Positions 8,176 through 16,585 of a stretch of DNA of 64,000 nucleotides are shown here, piece after piece. The stretch comes from Lysinibacillus xylanilyticus (GTDB taxonomy: Bacteria; Bacillota; Bacilli; Bacillales_A; Planococcaceae). Under the pieces are notes generated by a model. That model was not told the DNA's origin, ran no database searches, and was given only the letters and a program-made list of their open reading frames with translations. The stretch spans positions 1 through 64,000 of the forward strand of contig NZ_MDDN01000014.1 of the NCBI RefSeq assembly GCF_001708185.1, written 5' to 3'. The position numbers were made by a program, and so were the translations under genes. Each line of letters starts with the position of its first letter. The first letter of the stretch is position 1.

Positions 8176-10299
8176 ATGAAAAAACTATCAATCATTGCAA
8201 TGCTCATGACTGTAGTCGGCTTGCTTTTTTGGCAACCCCAACTGGCATCTGCTGCTGATGAACTCACAGGGCATTCCCATGAAAAGGGACTTCGCTATTT
8301 AATTTCCAAAAATGCATTAGTAAAAGATGCAAAAGGAAGTTATCGTCCAAATGATAATGTGACACGCGGAGAATTCGCTTCTTATTTGGCAAAGGCCATG
8401 AATCTTCAAGAGACTAGCGACATAGTCTTTAAGGATGTCCCAGATACATATTTGCATGCAAAAGATATTAAACTTGCTGCTTCAGCTGGGATTATTACAG
8501 GCTATGGAGATGGTTCATTTAAACCGAATGCCGCTATTTCAAGACAGCATATGGCGATTATGCTAGAAAGAGCTATTGATTACTTAGAAATTCCTAAAGG
8601 TACTTCTACTATTACCTTTAAGGATAATGCATCTATTATTAAAGACTACCGCCAAGCAGTAGCTGTAGGTGCCCAATTAGGGATCATTCAAGGCTCTAAT
8701 GGTTACTTTATGCCTAACAAAAATGCAACTATTGGACAAGCAGCTACGTTTATTCACCGTTTAATGACACTTGCTGGTGATTCAAATACTGGTAATACGA
8801 ACGATGGTAAGCCAAACACTGGTGATCCAAATGACGGCAACTCAAATGGCGGTAAGCCAAACACTGGTGATCCAAACGATGGCAACTCAAACGGCGGTAA
8901 GCCAAACACTGGTGATCCAAACAATGGCAACTCAAACGGCGGTAAGCCAAACACTGGTGATCCAAACGATGGCAACTCAAACGGCGGTGAGCCAAATCCT
9001 GGAGATCCGAATACAGACTCCCCTAAATACGTTATTAAGGAAATTTCAAACGGCACACTAGTTGGCAATCAAGGATTCGCTACTTTTGCAGATGCTGAAA
9101 AGGCCATGACAAAAAATACACAGGTTATTGTTCAGAATGATAAAATTGTGAAAATGTCTTCAGGCTATGTCGTGACAAATAACTATGTTGCACTAAAATC
9201 TGAAACAATTAATGACTCGATTGGTGTTGCAGGTAATACAGAGATGGAATACCTTAGCAGTGATGAAACACAAGTAAAAGTACGTTTAGCTGGTCAAGTC
9301 GGCTACTTAAAACACGCTGATGTTACATTAATCCCATTTGCAATGAGCAAAGGTCGCTCTTACTATACAAATGAGAATGGTGAAATTAAACACACGCTCT
9401 ACGATTACAAAACAAATAAATATTCTTCTAGCTATGTTTACGGAAAGGCACCTTCTTTCATGAAGCCAGGTGAAAAATACTATAGCTGGGATGGCATCTC
9501 TTTCACAAATGGAAATGGGTCTTCTAAAGGGGAAGCCTATAACTACTATCAGTTTTTACCTGCTCGCGCAACAACACAATACACTGCAGAAGAAATTGAT
9601 GCTTATATTATGCAGAAGTTAGCGGAGATGGAAAGTACGGGGATTACGCAATATAAAGATGCAACAAAGAAAAGTAAGTTAATCGGTTTAGGCAAAACAT
9701 TAAAAGAAGTAGAAGCAAAATCACAAATTAATGCGATGCTTATTTTATCACTTGCACAGCATGAAAGTGCTTATGGTATGAGTCCTCATGCACAAGACTT
9801 AAATAACTTGTTTGGTTTGTATGTATATGATACTAACCCACTAAACAAAAAGTTTGATAGTATTGTTGCCAATATCAATGAGCTTGTTGATAAGTTTTTA
9901 CAGCCAAACTATATCACGCCAGGTGGTTCACCAGGCAGAAACTTTGCCAACGGCGCTGTAGTTGGTTCAAAAGCTCTTGGCTTTAACGTAAAATACGCTT
10001 CTGACCCATACTGGGGTGCAAAAATTGCAGGACATTACTACCGTGCTGAAAAGGCATTAGGCTTTAAGGATGCCAATAACCCATATACGATTGGTATCAC
10101 AACAACGCCTGGTTTAAATGTTCGTACAGAAGCATCTACAAGTAATAGTCCACTATTCACGTATGCACGTAGTGGAATGCCTGTTATCATCACTAACTCT
10201 GCTACAAACGGTTGGTATGAGGTTCTTTCTGATAAACTTCATACAGGAACAGCTTTTGTTAGCAAAGACTATGTACAAGTGATCAATACCGTAAAATAA
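8176..10299 (+). CDS. SLH-anchored endo-beta-N-acetylglucosaminidase (autolysin)
   Basis: 707 residues with a signal peptide (MKKLSIIAMLMTVVGLLFWQ, cleavage after ASA). Three SLH domains occupy ~30-195, followed by a glycine/asparagine/proline-rich linker of four perfect-length 15-residue repeats (~216-275). Residues ~460-640 match the mannosyl-glycoprotein endo-beta-N-acetylglucosaminidase (LytD-type) domain. LILSLAQHESAYG carries the presumed catalytic Glu, and NNLFGL and the later YASDPYWGAKIAGHYY are typical. A C-terminal SH3b domain (~648-706) ends it. It should cleave the glycan strands of peptidoglycan in the wall. A strong AGGAGG site precedes the ATG. It is the only plus-strand gene in this part, divergent from the glycosidase gene, with its own terminator. 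Confidence 0.9.
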   Translation: MKKLSIIAMLMTVVGLLFWQPQLASAADELTGHSHEKGLRYLISKNALVKDAKGSYRPNDNVTRGEFASYLAKAMNLQETSDIVFKDVPDTYLHAKDIKLAASAGIITGYGDGSFKPNAAISRQHMAIMLERAIDYLEIPKGTSTITFKDNASIIKDYRQAVAVGAQLGIIQGSNGYFMPNKNATIGQAATFIHRLMTLAGDSNTGNTNDGKPNTGDPNDGNSNGGKPNTGDPNDGNSNGGKPNTGDPNNGNSNGGKPNTGDPNDGNSNGGEPNPGDPNTDSPKYVIKEISNGTLVGNQGFATFADAEKAMTKNTQVIVQNDKIVKMSSGYVVTNNYVALKSETINDSIGVAGNTEMEYLSSDETQVKVRLAGQVGYLKHADVTLIPFAMSKGRSYYTNENGEIKHTLYDYKTNKYSSSYVYGKAPSFMKPGEKYYSWDGISFTNGNGSSKGEAYNYYQFLPARATTQYTAEEIDAYIMQKLAEMESTGITQYKDATKKSKLIGLGKTLKEVEAKSQINAMLILSLAQHESAYGMSPHAQDLNNLFGLYVYDTNPLNKKFDSIVANINELVDKFLQPNYITPGGSPGRNFANGAVVGSKALGFNVKYASDPYWGAKIAGHYYRAEKALGFKDANNPYTIGITTTPGLNVRTEASTSNSPLFTYARSGMPVIITNSATNGWYEVLSDKLHTGTAFVSKDYVQVINTVK
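8821..9000 (+). repeat. in-gene 45-bp tandem repeat (4 units) coding for a flexible linker
   Basis: Four 45-bp units encode GDPN(D/N)GNSNGG(K/E)PN(T/P). The units differ by only a few bases, so they are recent duplications and likely vary in number between strains. The linker separates the wall-anchoring domains from the catalytic domain. Confidence 0.9.
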
Positions 10300-10305
10300 A
10301 AAAGA

Positions 10306-10330
10306 AGTCGTCCTATCATTAGGACGGCTT
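10306..10330 (+). terminator. terminator of the glucosaminidase gene
   Basis: GTCGTCCTA and TAGGACGGC form a stem with a short loop followed by TTTTT, starting six bases after the stop codon. Confidence 0.85.
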
Positions 10331-10462
10331 TTTCTCTGTGAAGAAAGCAGTTTTTCAGGTTCTAAAATATTGTTATGGAGGTGGGATCGACACTCCTGCT
10401 GAAGAACTACGCATTGTGCCTGTAAAAACAAAGGTGGCGGATAGAACGCCCGATATACAAAA

Positions 10463-10495
10463 AGAGATGCCTCAACTGACTATTGAGACATCTCT
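10463..10495 (-). terminator. terminator of the Wzy-like gene
   Basis: AGAGATG.CTCAA pairs with TTGAG.CATCTCT, followed on the minus strand by TTTTTG. It lies just beyond the stop of the minus-strand polymerase gene. Confidence 0.8.
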
Positions 10496-10502
10496 ACTAT
10501 TG

Positions 10503-11792
10503 TTAATATGAAAGTTTTTTATTGTCCGTTTTTATAACCGCCGAGGCCAGGATCACAAAGCCAAGCATTAAAATAAATATTAAATCGAGTAAGCCAGTAT
10601 GCATAGACACTGTAAATAGAGTAATGACAAATGCATAAGCTACTGAGTGGAAGCTACGAATACCGCCTTGCTTCACTTTATTATAAATTAATGAGATTAA
10701 TACACCATATAAGAAGAATCCAATCCCTACAAGTACATAACCGCCATCTAAGAATAACTGACCGATAAACGTAGGCGTTGTTGTTCTATTAGGGCGTGTA
10801 ATATATTTACCTTCTTCTACACTTAGTGAGTTTACAACTTCTGTTACTTTCATACGAGGTGACACTTGTTCACCTGATCGAATCGTGTTAAAGATACCAG
10901 CATGGAGTTCACCATTTAGGTAACCTTCTTCTTGCGTATATTCAATAATTTTACTTAAAACAATATGTCCAGTTACACTCTCACCATTTAATGAACGAAT
11001 CCATTTTGGCGTTAAGTTAACTTGCTGCTCTACTGTTAACAGTTTTTCTTTTTCTGTTTCAGTTAATTCTACATCTGGTTGTTCACGGCTATTAAATTCC
11101 TTCGTCGTATCTTCTGATACAACACGTAGGAAACCAAACATTGAGAAAGCTACTCCGATGACAAACAGAGCTGAAAGGAACCATGTTAATTTCACACGCT
11201 TCACAACATAATGGAAAATAATAATACCAGTAAATAACATAATAATTAATGGTGTACGGTAACCCATTAATAGGAACAAGAACATAACAGCAGCATAAAT
11301 AGAACCGTATACTAATACTTTCTTCCATGTCATGTGCTTTTCTAAAATCATTTTATACGATAATAACAATAAAACTCCAAACCATAATAATTGGGCAAAG
11401 AAGTTTAATTTTGGATCAAGGTTACGTCGACTAGATTCATCAGAAATTCCGAGTCCTCCACCAAAAATCATTAATAAATATGAAGCTAAACCAAGTAAAG
11501 TTAAGAATACAATAAAATGAACAACATATTTCCCTAAGAAAGATAAACCAAATGATGGGATTGTCCATTGTAATTTATCAATAACGTACACACCGATGTA
11601 ATAGCATGCAAGTGCTAAAAATACCGCTGGCCAAATTGATACTTTTACATTAAATAACTCAAATCGATGGAAATCGAATAGACTCGTAAAGAAATATAGC
11701 ACTAATATAAAAGGTAAAAAGAAGTACGGTGAAAACGTATCAATCTTATTGACCTTTGCTAAAGTTTGTTTCAATTTATTCATAAATGTCAT
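10503..11792 (-). CDS. Wzy-like O-antigen/oligosaccharide repeat-unit polymerase
   Basis: About 430 residues with roughly ten to twelve hydrophobic segments and one large hydrophilic loop (after FGFLRVVSEDTTKEF, up to TRPNRTTTPTFIGQLFLDGG), the layout of Wzy/O-antigen ligase-type polymerases. It probably polymerises a surface polysaccharide repeat on the outer membrane face. It stands alone among SLH genes. The start is uncertain: an AGAGGAGGG ribosome binding site lies about 20 bases before ATG 11792, and ACATCTA/TAGATGT can fold into a hairpin between them. ATG 11783 and an upstream ATG at 11834 are alternatives. Which polymer it makes is not known from context, but the nearby csaB operon makes the secondary wall polymer a reasonable guess. 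Confidence 0.75.
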   Translation of the reverse strand: MTFMNKLKQTLAKVNKIDTFSPYFFLPFILVLYFFTSLFDFHRFELFNVKVSIWPAVFLALACYYIGVYVIDKLQWTIPSFGLSFLGKYVVHFIVFLTLLGLASYLLMIFGGGLGISDESSRRNLDPKLNFFAQLLWFGVLLLLSYKMILEKHMTWKKVLVYGSIYAAVMFLFLLMGYRTPLIIMLFTGIIIFHYVVKRVKLTWFLSALFVIGVAFSMFGFLRVVSEDTTKEFNSREQPDVELTETEKEKLLTVEQQVNLTPKWIRSLNGESVTGHIVLSKIIEYTQEEGYLNGELHAGIFNTIRSGEQVSPRMKVTEVVNSLSVEEGKYITRPNRTTTPTFIGQLFLDGGYVLVGIGFFLYGVLISLIYNKVKQGGIRSFHSVAYAFVITLFTVSMHTGLLDLIFILMLGFVILASAVIKTDNKKLSY

Positions 11793-11974
11793 ACATCTAA
11801 GTAGATGTGATTGCCCTCCTCTATCGCAAATCATAGTTGTGTCTTTTTTTCATTCTTATACAAAACAAGAGTTATTATATCATAAATACAGATAGACTTA
11901 TAGAAAGGAATGAAGTGATTTTATATAAAATTATGCAATAATTTCTCATTCTGCCTAATTAATGGCCCATTACC

Positions 11975-12133
11975 ATAACGTGTGGTTGATTTCATTTCCG
12001 ACTGGGGGCGTCTGATGAGCCGCTTAGACCGAAAGAATGTTGGTCATGAAGACTTATCACAATCCCCACTACCATCAACTTATATACAGGGCATACGTCT
12101 TAACAATTGTCATCCATTTTGATGAGGTGCCAA
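11975..12133 (+). repeat. structured repeat element, copy 2 (diverged)
   Basis: Inside the 429-base gap 11793-12221. It begins ATAACGTGTGGTTGATTTC, as copy 1 does at 1021, continues with a similar TTCCGACT.GG segment and ends with GTCATCC/GATGAGG as copy 1 does. The middle has diverged. Nothing else was recognised in this gap apart from the leader of the Wzy-like gene on one side and of the next SLH gene on the other. Confidence 0.5.
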
Positions 12134-12221
12134 ATTTTAATGATTCATCCATTATTTATGTGTAATATGAGTAATGTAGTGCAATTTTGATGGAAAACAT
12201 AGAACTAAGGATGTGGATTTA

Positions 12222-14147
12222 ATGCAGAAATTATTCATTTCATTACTTGTAGCATGCACTTTTATGCTTATAGCTTTTTTAGCACCTACACAAGCTAAAG
12301 CAGCACAGAAAATCGGTGTCGTTTTCTCTGAAAGTAGTGAAAAATACGCCAATACAACACACCCAGGTGGAACATTTAATGGCCAGTCTGTTTCTGAAAA
12401 GGTGGACTATAGCTCCACGTATAATAAGGAACTTAAAGCATTTCTTCTCTATCAGCAACAAGGCTTCCAAGTAGAGAAGATTTTTGAGAAAGACTTAAAC
12501 CATTTAGAAAATTTAAGTGAATATGATGCAATCGTCTTTGCCTATACAGTCATGATGAATCATCAGCAACGCGAAAATGTCAAAATGTACGTTCGAAATG
12601 GCGGTGGTGCAATTTTTGCCTTCCAGACAGCGCGTAATGAATCAACAAAATTCCCTAAATCCGGCCAAATGGATCTTTCTCCATTAATCTATGATGTCGA
12701 TTCATGGGTAATGGAGTGGGATAATTTAACCGAGGTATTCAATTCACGTTTTATTGACGATATCGTATTAGGAAATTCCACGATAAGCAATATTAATACT
12801 GTTCATCCAATTATTCAAAATACAACAAAAGAGCTTGGCAAAAGCAAGCTTACTCTAACAAAAACAAATCGTGATTGGGTAGAAATCATTAAGCCTTGGC
12901 AAGGGGGATCTGCAACACCTATTTTATATTTCTCAGATTACAATTTCACAGACAAGGCTAAAACAATGAAAAAGAATGAATTTGGCGCTGCTCATGCTAT
13001 CGAATACGGTAAGGGCAGAGTTGTTCAAATTGGATTCAAAATCTATGATTATATTAATATTGATGCTAAAGCTGATTGGCAAGATCACGAAAATGGTGCT
13101 GCCTATTCCACAACTACTGGTGACAAGGATGCACAAGTATTTATGAAGCATGCTCTCAATTGGGTAGCCGACAATCATAATGGCAATGTGCCCCGCCGTT
13201 ATAATCTTTCGCTTTACTCTGACGGGGTGCAAGGTTATGTAGCACCGTCCGGTAAATTTGTTTTCTACTCTACTGTAACGGTTAAGAACAATGGTAATGT
13301 GCCTGCTCGAGGTACATTGAAAGTAGAAATTTTAGACGCAAACGATAAAGTGGTTGGTAAAGGGCATGAACGTTACATCCCAGGCCTTGCTGCTGATTCC
13401 ACAACAGACAATGCTGATAAAAAAGATATTAGTACCCATACCGAAAAATATCAAATTTCTATGCCTGGTAATTTAGCTGCCGGAACATATACGATACGTA
13501 CATCCTTTATAGAAGGACGTGATGATCGCAAAAATGCTAATGAAAAATTTGCAACGATTGCAGAAATTAAAACGCTCACACGCGCAAAAGGTTCCAACAA
13601 AGCAACAATTGCTGCCGCACCATTCTTCCCAGATGTAGCATCATCGAATGGTGCCTATCATGATATTAAAAACTTATATGCACTTGGCATTGTAAAAGGT
13701 TCTAACGGGAAATTTAATCCACAGGGTACACTGACTCGCCTTCAAGCAACAGAAATGATACTGCGAGCATTAGGTATTCCAGCATCAAACTCAGCTACAT
13801 TAAATGCGAGTGACATCAAAGCAAGTGAGTATGGCTATGCAGTTTTAGCAACAGGCTTACGCTACGGCATTATTGCATTAGAGGATGGCAAAATCAATGC
13901 CCACCAGCCAATGACGCGCGCTGCTATGGCAGAAGCACTTGTCAACGGCTTCAAGCTACAAGGCCACACGAATCATACTTTCACAGATGTACCTGCATCT
14001 CATGCTTATTATAAAGATGTCCAAGCTTTATATGCACTTGGCATTACAACAGGCTATGCCGATCATACATTTAAACCAAATGGTACAGTGACACGTCAAA
14101 ACTTCGCGCAATTCATAAACAGAACACTACATGCAAATTCAAAATAA
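12222..14147 (+). CDS. SLH-anchored protein with ThuA/glutamine-amidotransferase-like domain
   Basis: 641 residues with a signal peptide (MQKLFISLLVACTFMLIAFL, cleavage near AKAA). Residues ~25-310 resemble the class I glutamine-amidotransferase-like/ThuA fold: IGVVFSESSEKY at the start, then LSEYDAIVFAYTVM and VRNGGGAIFAFQTA, a glycine-rich turn after a strand. No catalytic Cys is visible there, so it may be a binding domain. Residues ~325-440 look like a CARDB/Ig-type domain (VTVKNNGNVPARG). Three SLH domains end the protein (~465-641). The start is ATG 12222, with AAGGATG 8 bases upstream; an in-frame GTG at 12213 is less likely. Function unknown, located on the wall. Confidence 0.75.
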   Translation: MQKLFISLLVACTFMLIAFLAPTQAKAAQKIGVVFSESSEKYANTTHPGGTFNGQSVSEKVDYSSTYNKELKAFLLYQQQGFQVEKIFEKDLNHLENLSEYDAIVFAYTVMMNHQQRENVKMYVRNGGGAIFAFQTARNESTKFPKSGQMDLSPLIYDVDSWVMEWDNLTEVFNSRFIDDIVLGNSTISNINTVHPIIQNTTKELGKSKLTLTKTNRDWVEIIKPWQGGSATPILYFSDYNFTDKAKTMKKNEFGAAHAIEYGKGRVVQIGFKIYDYINIDAKADWQDHENGAAYSTTTGDKDAQVFMKHALNWVADNHNGNVPRRYNLSLYSDGVQGYVAPSGKFVFYSTVTVKNNGNVPARGTLKVEILDANDKVVGKGHERYIPGLAADSTTDNADKKDISTHTEKYQISMPGNLAAGTYTIRTSFIEGRDDRKNANEKFATIAEIKTLTRAKGSNKATIAAAPFFPDVASSNGAYHDIKNLYALGIVKGSNGKFNPQGTLTRLQATEMILRALGIPASNSATLNASDIKASEYGYAVLATGLRYGIIALEDGKINAHQPMTRAAMAEALVNGFKLQGHTNHTFTDVPASHAYYKDVQALYALGITTGYADHTFKPNGTVTRQNFAQFINRTLHANSK

Positions 14148-14190
14148 GTAAGATGCTACTTTGGATTCAAGATAAGTTACTTTTGGACAG

Positions 14191-14364
14191 CTGATAAAAA
14201 TACTGGAATCGATGATAAAACAGCGAACATCGCTGATAAAAGTACTGGAACCGATGATAAAAACTCAACATCGCTGATAAAAGTGCTGGAATCGATGATA
14301 AAAACTCAACATCGATGATAAAAGTGCTGGAATCGATGATAAAAACTCAACATCGCTGATAACA
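14191..14364 (-). repeat. 21-bp-period intergenic array 2 (9 units, core TTTATCAGCGAT)
   Basis: Read on the plus strand, GATAAA begins at 14193, 14214, 14235, 14256, 14276, 14297, 14317, 14338, and a truncated GATAAC at 14358: steps of 21 or 20. The 8-9 base spacers alternate between AGTGCTGGA and AACTCAAC types, so the true unit is about 41 bp. It lies between two convergent genes, upstream of the shared terminator. Confidence 0.85.
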
Positions 14365-14383
14365 TTCCTTTTAACTGTACTAC

Positions 14384-14430
14384 AAAAAAGAGCTACATGG
14401 TTCGTTACCTGAACCATGTAGCCCTTTTTA
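14384..14430. terminator. bidirectional terminator between convergent SLH genes
   Basis: GCTACATGGTTC and its exact complement (12 bp) with a 7-base loop, with A run before and T run after, serving both the plus-strand ThuA-like gene and the minus-strand amidase gene. Confidence 0.9.
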
Positions 14431-16356
14431 TTATTGCTTTGAGTAATACTCCGATATTCCTTTGTAAACAGATTCAGCAAATAACTCAGCATATTGATCA
14501 TCCGTCATTTTAGCGTTGTCTTCATTATTTGTGAGGAAGCCTAGCTCGACTAAGATAGATGGAATAGCCATGTTGCGAATTACATAGTATTGCTGTTCTT
14601 TGACACCACGATTTTTCATTTTTAAGTTATTAACAATTTGATTATTTACAAATGTAGCAAGATCAACGTCTTCCTGATGCATGTCCCCTGTTGAAATAGC
14701 ATAATATGTTTCAGTGCCCTGTGCAGAAGTATTCGCTGCTGAGTTCACATGGATACTTACGAAGACTTCACCGTAATTAGCATTTGTAAAGTCAACACGG
14801 TCTTGTAGTGAAGGATAGGTATCCACCGTACGAGTCATCAATACCTTCGCACCCGCAGCCTCTAGCTTTTGCTTCACAAGTGTGCCAACCTTTAATGTGA
14901 TGGCTTTTTCAGAATTAGAACCTACAACCGTTCCAGGGTCCTTACCACCATGACCTGGATCAATAATGATAATACGATCTTTTAACGCATTACCATTTTG
15001 ATTTAATAACTTTAAGTAAGATTTATGGACATACCCTGTTTGACCATTAGAGGTAACTTGTGCCCAGTATCCGTTAATACTGTTCACTTGAACATATTCG
15101 CCCTTTTTCAGCTTACTTACTACCGTAGAAGTAGAGTTAGCTTCTGTGCGAATGTTTAAATTGTCAACTGTCACTCGACCAAGTAAATCACCTGTAACTG
15201 ATGGCGTTATTGGGTCTGGAGTTGGAGTTGGAGTTGGTTTTGGGTCTGGAGTAGAAGGCTGTTCTACTTTAATATCCTCTGTACTATTTGCCACGATATA
15301 ACCTGGTAATCCGTTCACTTCTGTTAAATAGTAGCCACTTACCGTCTTATAAACTGGTAATTTCACTTTACTATCGACAGTCGAAATAACCTTTGAAGAA
15401 GATGTTGGTTTGACGTAAATATTTATACTTTGTGTTGTAGTAACTTGCTTTTGAACATCCCCTAATGCATTACCGTCCGCATCTAAAAACTGTGCATACT
15501 TTTTATAAATATAAGCATAGGTATCTTCTGATGAAACTTTTAACCAATCTCCTTCAACTGCATAGACTGATAGTTTACCACCTTTATTCACTGTACCCAC
15601 AATGTTAGCATTAGATGAAGAATCTTTGGATTTACGAATATTCAATCCGTCAGTCGTTGAGGAAACTAATCCAATGACCTGTGATGGATCAGGTACAGCT
15701 ACACCTTTAACAGGTAACTCTAAACGATACTTTTCACTTTTCGCACGCGCTACAAATAACGCAAACTGTGCACGTGTCACTTGGCGATCTGGGTAATAAT
15801 TTTGACCGCTCCCTTTTGTAATACCATTATAGTAAATTGTATTCACGTATTGAACGTAGTCATGTGTAATATCTACGTCCACAAAAGGAGAATCGACATT
15901 TTCATATTCACTTGTATCAAGCTTAAATGCTTTCGTTAATACATAACTCATTTCATCACGAGTTAAAGGTTTGTTCGGTAAGAATTGTCCCTTTGTATTT
16001 GTTTTAAAGTAACCAAGCTGTACGGCACGTTCTACATAACCTGAAAGCTCACTGCCAACTTGAACATCTGTGAAGCTTGATTTATTAACAACTAGTGGTT
16101 TATTACCTGAAGCAACAACAACCATTTTGGCAACTTGTCCACGCGTTACGTTATTATTTGGTTTAAAATACGTCTTCCCTTTTTCTGTATATCCTTTAAT
16201 CACACCTAAATTCACTAAATAATTGATCTCTTCATAAGCTTCATGCTTTGAAGAAATATCTTCAAAATTACCACTTGCACTTGCATTATGTATGGTAAAA
16301 ATAGAAGCTGATATGAATAAGATGCATAACATAAGACAGATTTTCTTGAGATACAA
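14431..16356 (-). CDS. SLH-anchored N-acetylmuramoyl-L-alanine amidase, copy A
   Basis: 641 residues. Signal peptide, three SLH domains (~28-210), three SH3b modules (~228-292, ~305-358, ~390-450, each around GLNIRKSKDSSSNANIVG-like sequences) and a C-terminal Amidase_3 domain (~462-640). The zinc and catalytic residues are present: IIIDPGHGGKDPG (His), the following NSEKAITLKV (Glu), VSIHVNSAAN (His) and SILVELGFLTN (Glu). It should cut the bond between MurNAc and L-Ala in peptidoglycan. The start is TTG at 16356, with a GGGAGGGAGG site upstream; no ATG fits. It is a tandem duplicate of the next gene and is separated from it by a terminator and probable promoter. Confidence 0.9.
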   Translation of the reverse strand: MYLKKICLMLCILFISASIFTIHNASASGNFEDISSKHEAYEEINYLVNLGVIKGYTEKGKTYFKPNNNVTRGQVAKMVVVASGNKPLVVNKSSFTDVQVGSELSGYVERAVQLGYFKTNTKGQFLPNKPLTRDEMSYVLTKAFKLDTSEYENVDSPFVDVDITHDYVQYVNTIYYNGITKGSGQNYYPDRQVTRAQFALFVARAKSEKYRLELPVKGVAVPDPSQVIGLVSSTTDGLNIRKSKDSSSNANIVGTVNKGGKLSVYAVEGDWLKVSSEDTYAYIYKKYAQFLDADGNALGDVQKQVTTTQSINIYVKPTSSSKVISTVDSKVKLPVYKTVSGYYLTEVNGLPGYIVANSTEDIKVEQPSTPDPKPTPTPTPDPITPSVTGDLLGRVTVDNLNIRTEANSTSTVVSKLKKGEYVQVNSINGYWAQVTSNGQTGYVHKSYLKLLNQNGNALKDRIIIIDPGHGGKDPGTVVGSNSEKAITLKVGTLVKQKLEAAGAKVLMTRTVDTYPSLQDRVDFTNANYGEVFVSIHVNSAANTSAQGTETYYAISTGDMHQEDVDLATFVNNQIVNNLKMKNRGVKEQQYYVIRNMAIPSILVELGFLTNNEDNAKMTDDQYAELFAESVYKGISEYYSKQ

Positions 16357-16389
16357 TGTCTTTTTTCCTCCCTCCCTATTCTCATATCC

Positions 16390-16398
16390 ATTTTAACA
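16390..16398 (-). promoter_or_regulatory. possible extended -10 promoter of amidase A
   Basis: TGTTAAAAT on the minus strand, 33 bases before the TTG start. It matches the elements before the glucosaminidase gene and amidase B. The -35 is not convincing. Confidence 0.4.
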
Positions 16399-16473
16399 AA
16401 ATTTAACACTTGAAACCAGCATACAAATGTAACTATTAGTATTTTTCGGGTTTATCTCAAAATATAAGGATTA

Positions 16474-16504
16474 TGTCATCCACAACTTTTCGTGAAGAGC
16501 CAAA
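16474..16504 (+). repeat. 3' end fragment of the structured repeat element (copy 3)
   Basis: TGTCATCCACAACTTTTCGTGAAGAGCC matches in parts the hairpin end of copy 1 (1165-1190). Here the inverted repeat is damaged and the upstream half of the element is absent. Confidence 0.35.
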
Positions 16505-16547
16505 TATAAACTCTCATTCATTTATAAATGACTCGAAACAAAAAAGA

Positions 16548-16576
16548 GCTACATCGTTCACTATGAACAATGTAGC
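16548..16576 (-). terminator. terminator of amidase B
   Basis: GCTACAT-GTTC pairs with GAAC-ATGTAGC around a 5-base loop. It is clearly a copy of the terminator behind amidase A, so the duplication included the terminator. Confidence 0.8.
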
Positions 16577-16585
16577 TTCTATTTA

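Noticed and set aside
8750..9068. Opposite- and alternate-frame open frames over the 45-bp repeats of the glucosaminidase gene
   Set aside because: Shadows created by an in-frame tandem repeat; the real gene frame is clear.
10340..10500. Small gene reading GGGIDTPAEELRIVPVKTKV and on between the glucosaminidase and Wzy-like genes
   Set aside because: The frame looks coding-like but has no start or ribosome binding site and runs through the Wzy terminator; probably chance or a decayed fragment.
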